A stretch of DNA of 64,000 bases from assembly GCF_030272615.1 (NCBI RefSeq), contig NC_081412.1, positions 137,954,747 to 138,018,746 on the forward strand, in the 5' to 3' direction. The first letter of the stretch is position 1; the number at the start of each line of letters is the position of its first letter. The DNA is from Cryptomeria japonica (Eukaryota > Streptophyta > Pinopsida > Cupressales > Cupressaceae). Shown piece after piece: positions 60,085-64,000 of this stretch. Below the pieces are notes generated by a model that worked only from the letters and a program-made list of their open reading frames with translations, made no database searches and had not been told where the DNA came from. The translations under genes and the position numbers were made by a program.

Positions 60085-60537
60085 GCATATCGATGCCCAG
60101 GAGGGAGCACATATGGTAAGATTACTTTTGAATCCCCTTAACAAATATAAGGATATGTTTATCTGCATAGTTGTGATGCATAAAAGCTGGTCTAAAAGTT
60201 CTTAATTGAAGTGTGTCTTGTGTGTTATTTATTTGTGTGTCGGTAATGGCAACAATTAACCAGTAAAGTCAAATCAGTGTACTTTGTTATAAGTTTCAAA
60301 ACTGACCATTGGATCTTAGCACCGATAAATCTCAATGAATAAATAAGGAAATGTTAGCACATTTTCTTTTACATTGACTTATTGTGAACTTACTTGAGCT
60401 CCTGTGCGATCAAAGGCAATTTGAAACTTGCTAAGTTTTGTTTGTGTGGAAAATTCAAGCCGAGCAATAGTGGTGTTTGTTATTCCCTAGGAAAATGTTT
60501 TCATCCTTGTCGGAGAAAAGTTTTTTTGAAGTTCATC
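60085..60537 (+). other. Spacer between the two ORFs of element 4
   Basis: About 450 bases with no conserved ORF. Element 1 has a spacer of about 300 bases at the same place. How ORF2 would be translated (splicing, internal initiation) cannot be told from sequence. Confidence 0.5.
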
Positions 60538-63500
60538 ATGGCAATGCCGATATCAACTCATGCATTGGTTGAAGTTATCAAAGAACCCCAACCCAAGTTC
60601 AAGATGCACTCAAAAGTCGGTGAAATTGACAAGATCGGTGCTTTATCATCTGTGCCCTTTGGTGTATTGTTGGTAGAAGATATTTGCTTCTACATTCATT
60701 GCAATCTTGAATAACTTGGAGACAAGTTCATTTGAAATGAGTTCAAAGTGTTATGTGACAATGGTCAATTGAAGCCAGAATTTCTACCTCTGAAGACAAA
60801 GGGTTTGGCTAATGTGATTGATTTTCTTGATCAGTTTCATGACAATTGGGTTAGGTATGTACTGAGCAGAGTTCATGATCAATTTTTGTGGCTGGAAGCT
60901 AATGGACGGATCAAGATTACAAAGGAGATGATTCGAAGAGTGATAGGGTTCAGTGCAACTAGTGAAGTATTAACCCTAAGAATGATTTCATCAAATGATG
61001 TCATCTGGTTAACCAAATCCTAGTGTGACAGTAGAGCAATGACAATCACCCATATTGAGGATGTTGAAGTAAGATTTGACTCTGCAGTGTTGGGTTACAG
61101 GGTTTATCAATCAAGTCGGATGAATAGTGTGTCGAGCAGTGCCATCCATGCTGGATATCGAAATATCAAAGAAGATGCAACCTATGATATATGTGAGATG
61201 ATTCAAAGTCAGTTCATGGTGAACATGGAAAGAATAAAGAAGGACAAGAAGCAATCTTTCAAATATGGCTCGCTACTAGTATTTATATTTTTTTATGTGC
61301 AAAATTTTTTCCCCAGTAAGGGTAATGTAGTATGGTCACAAGAGAAACCTATCATGGTTTAGATAGGTGAAATGATTAGGGATCTGAGAAATAATTTTGG
61401 TGAAACAATATGGGGATACTTTAAGGAATTCCAAATTAGGATGCACAAGTGGGAAAGAATTCCAACTAGAATAGTATAGAAATGCAAAGACAACATTTGT
61501 TTCCTTATAGACATGGATTGTTGTATCATTCAAGTAGTTCAACCTAGAACTTTTTGGGTGCCACCTATGAGATATGAGGTTGCAACAGATCTTGTTAAAA
61601 TTCATGTTAATATGCTCCTATCTAAACCAGTGGACTCTAAGGCAAAGAGATTTGGAACATGTGAGGATGCAAGCTCCAAAATAAAATAAGAACTTCAGGT
61701 GCCAATTATAAAAAGAAAATTAAGAAAAATGATTGATACCTTTGACAAGAAATACGGAAGTCTAGCATTCGGTGCCGCTACCTCCACCAGTGTTAGTGAG
61801 AAAATAGGGGTCACACCTGGTAAAGATGAAGAATCAACAGGTGGAAAGAAGAAAGTGTCAAAGATAAAACCTTAGGGGATTGCAACAACTAAGCCTACAA
61901 CATACTCAAAGGAAAAGGATCTAGGTACTCTTGTGTCTTCACCAAGTAAAGATAGACCGATAGGAGTGACTTACACTAGAAAGAAAAAGAGCGATTCTAA
62001 GCTTAAAAAGGATGAGAAAGAAGGTGATGTCACTGACACCCCATCAAATATGGAAATAAAGGAGTTTAGAATAAGTGGAAGGAACAAAGCCCCAACAGTT
62101 GATGAGTTGGTGCATGGGATAAAAGAATATGGAGGTATGGTTGGTGTTGGAAGGAGATATTCCCTTTGTAACAAAGAAGACAAAAGGAAAATTGAGGAAT
62201 CTCTAATCTAGAACTTGCAAAATTTTTGTTGGACTCCTAGTGAATTATATGGCATAATCCCATAAGATTTGCAAGATCAAATTGAAGGGAGATTGAAGAC
62301 AACTCTAGCTACTAAAAAGGAGCTCAAAATAAAAGCACTCATGGAAGTGCAACATGACTTAGACCTTGATCAAGATTCAACATTTCAAAATAAGGAATAG
62401 AACTGGGAGAGTAGTAGTAGGTGAAGTTGAAGGTGTTTCCTTGTGGAAGGAAATTATGGTCCAGCAAAAGGAAACTAAAGAAGAAATTGAAAAGGAAACA
62501 AAATAGGAAAAAGGTGCAACTATCCTTGACAAAGGAAAAGCTAAGGAAAAAGACTCCACTGAAGACTTTGATACTTTCACAGTTGAGCACATCATAGGAA
62601 ATGTTGTGTCTAACATCCCCAATCTGACAAAGGGTATTGAACAACTAGTACACACTTTGCTAGTGAAGGAAGCAGATCAAACTAAGCCTCCCAGTCAACA
62701 TGAAGTGTTAGTTGAAGACATTCCTTATGAGGATACAACTCACAAAACCTTATTGTCACCAAATCTTATTCTCTTTGAAGAAGCAAAAGAGGAAGAGAAG
62801 GAAATAGAGGAAGGAAAAGAGGAAGAGAAGAAAGCAAAGGAAGGTAAATAGGAAGAGAAGATAATAGAGGAAGGAAAAGAGGAAGAGAAGAAAGAAGAGG
62901 AAGGAAAATAGGAAGAGAAGAAAGTAAAGGATAACATAGCAGTGATGAATACCCCTCCGACAAAGAGGAAGTTAGAATTAGCCAATGAAAGTGAAATGAA
63001 AAAGATAAGAATGATCACAATAACTAGCTCATAAGTTGAGATTGTAGAAAACGAAGAAGGAACAGAGGAGGAAGAAGAAGGTGACTCAGTCATTGATATA
63101 AAGAAAATGCCCCCCAAGAAATTGATGAAAGTCTCTGGAAAAACTGAGAATCCAAGGTGAAAAGGTTAAACTGAAAGGAAAGAAAAAGAAGGCAAGAATC
63201 CTCACTTCTGCCAAGACAATTCTCTCTAACCTCATCCCAGACATTGCAGTTGATGATATTACACCCATTATTAACCAGTTGGATACTCTTGTTAAAGCAA
63301 TTAGTTCAGAGGCAACCGATCTGGAGCAGGTTGTAGTAAGGCAATATGAAACAAAAATGAGGATATAACTTAATGGAGCAAATAACAGTTGGAAAAGTTG
63401 CTCTTTCCACCAGAACTGAAGAAGTTAAAAATATACTGCAGCAAGTTGGTCAACTACTGGTGAAATCTTCAAGTTTTTCTACTTTAATTAAAGACTTAGA

Positions 63501-63885
63501 AGACAAAATAAATAAGATTCAAAAGGAAATTCAAGATTCGGTAAGCTCTTTTTATCCTCTTATCAGTTCAACATCAACCTTTATTGGAAAAGTCAAAATG
63601 CTAAATCATGAAATCAGAAGGTTGAAAGATGAAGAAGACAAATGAAGTCTTAGTTTGTTAGAGATCCAATTCTATTTTGCATCAATTATTGATTTCATGC
63701 AACTAAAAATTAAAGAAGAAGACCACCTAATAAATGAACCTGACTATAAGACAATGGATGATATGGAGGTCTTCATTGCAGTCTTACATGGCCACTTCAC
63801 CACCATGAAACAAGTTCAATATTCATAGGAATCTTCCTTGAAAGTGGCTCAAGAAAACTTCAAAGATATTTTTTCTTTATTTTGA
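60538..63885 (+). pseudogene. Element 4 ORF2, homologue of element 1 ORF2
   Basis: It starts MAMPISTHALVEVIKEPQPK. The N-terminal domain aligns with element 1: IGALSSVPFGVLLVEDICFYIH matches the GAFSQIPKGVVYVEDPRIYIH region, and RYVLSRVHDQFLWLE...KITKE matches RIVLSRVHGEFFWLD...KITKE. A later block, YDICEMIQSQFMVNMERIKK then DKKQSFKYG, matches IDICEWLKDELIDNLGKIKK then DKKGTFRFG. A Lys-rich segment (TRKKKSDSKLKKDEKE, ~61965) and a Glu/Lys low-complexity stretch (62770-62935) precede a coiled-coil end. The first 1.67 kb stays in one frame despite eight stops (60712, 60733, 61021, 61360, 61477, 61687, 61873, 62209); frameshifts occur later. Minus-strand ORFs at 62339-63117 are shadows. Confidence 0.75.
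62775..62935 (+). repeat. Glu/Lys-coding short tandem repeat
   Basis: A unit like gaggaaggaaaagaggaaga followed by gaag recurs about six times with small changes. It encodes EEGKEEEK-type residues in ORF2 of element 4. Confidence 0.8.
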
Positions 63886-63916
63886 TAAATATTTTTGGAT
63901 AGTCTTTGCTATTGAT

Positions 63917-63930
63917 GGCAAAAGGGGGAT
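63917..63930 (+). other. Element 4 PPT-like box
   Basis: ggcaaaagggggat follows ttgctattgat, like the cattgatgccaaagggggag box of element 1. The next bases do not match the element 4 LTR start, so it is probably not the true PPT. Confidence 0.65.
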
Positions 63931-64000
63931 TTTTTGGAAATTTTGGAATCTTGTTTGAAACAGGGGCCAGAACCGACATAATTTTGTAGTGGTTTGTAGT

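Larger units (their letters stand above)
57376..64000 (+). mobile_element. Element 4: non-autonomous LTR element, relative of element 1, runs off the window
   Basis: A 1.26-kb 5' LTR, an exact initiator-Met PBS, a coiled-coil/CCHC gag-like ORF (58696-60084) and a large ORF2 (60538-63885) follow in order, the same plan as element 1 but with a different LTR. No pol domain is present. A purine box occurs at 63917-63930; by analogy with element 1 this is the upstream PPT-like box, and the true PPT and 3' LTR should lie just past 64000. The left flank base word is CCTCC (57371-57375). Confidence 0.82.

Noticed and set aside
62339-63268. Several Ser/Phe/Leu-rich minus-strand ORFs that could suggest membrane proteins
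   Set aside because: Shadows of the Glu/Lys-rich ORF2 end of element 4.

Overview
This window looks like repeat-rich intergenic nuclear DNA from a seed plant with a large genome. It is AT-rich, almost free of intact genes, and filled with nested, decayed LTR retrotransposons whose LTRs run from 0.3 to 2.4 kb. The mix of long-LTR families suggests a gymnosperm, but that is inference; no marker gene fixes the species. No rRNA, tRNA or CRISPR array was seen, and no intact host gene.

Layout. 1-3555 is the 3' end of a Ty3/gypsy-type element: noncoding tail, polypurine tract (PPT) and a 1.29-kb LTR bounded by TGTAGA/TCTACA. 3556-6810 is AT-rich with a microsatellite. 6811-7435 is the 3' end of a LINE on the minus strand. 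7556-11264 holds five exons of a plant alcohol dehydrogenase (ADH) pseudogene on the minus strand, cut at both ends, lacking one expected exon and containing a probable GC-AG intron. 12.0-12.7 kb has tandem duplications, and 13.26-14.0 kb a LINE ORF1 zinc-knuckle fragment. 14.2-18.1 kb is the leader, primer-binding site (PBS) and LTR of a minus-strand LTR element with TGCGCTA-type repeats. 18.2-19.8 kb is a decayed coiled-coil ORF, 20.9-21.1 kb a LINE endonuclease fragment, and 21.47-21.77 kb a small copia-type LTR. 22589-24675 is a complete 2.1-kb mini LTR element with a CAATT target-site duplication (TSD).

The right half is dominated by four copia-type LTR elements that share the TGTTNG...ACA ends, an initiator-Met PBS and an AAAGGGGGAGAT-type PPT. 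Element 1 (26003-32649, plus) and element 4 (57376 to beyond the window, plus) encode an unusual pair of proteins. The first is a coiled-coil protein with four to five CCHC knuckles. The second is a ~1,100-codon protein I do not recognise, with a conserved N-terminal domain, a lysine-rich middle and a coiled-coil tail. Neither element has protease, integrase, reverse transcriptase or RNase H. Element 2 (33627-43102, minus) carries only gag. Element 3 (47056-54130, minus) is a copia element with gag, protease, integrase, RT and RNase H, so it is the only visible type of possible enzyme donor.

The element 1/element 4 pair, a non-autonomous lineage carrying a conserved second ORF, is the best candidate for an undescribed system. 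Three other signals cut across elements: a putative LTR hairpin with a compensatory base-pair change, extra PPT-like boxes upstream of the real PPT, and in-frame stops that are mostly TAG at glutamine positions in otherwise frame-preserved ORFs, as expected from deamination of methylated CAG.
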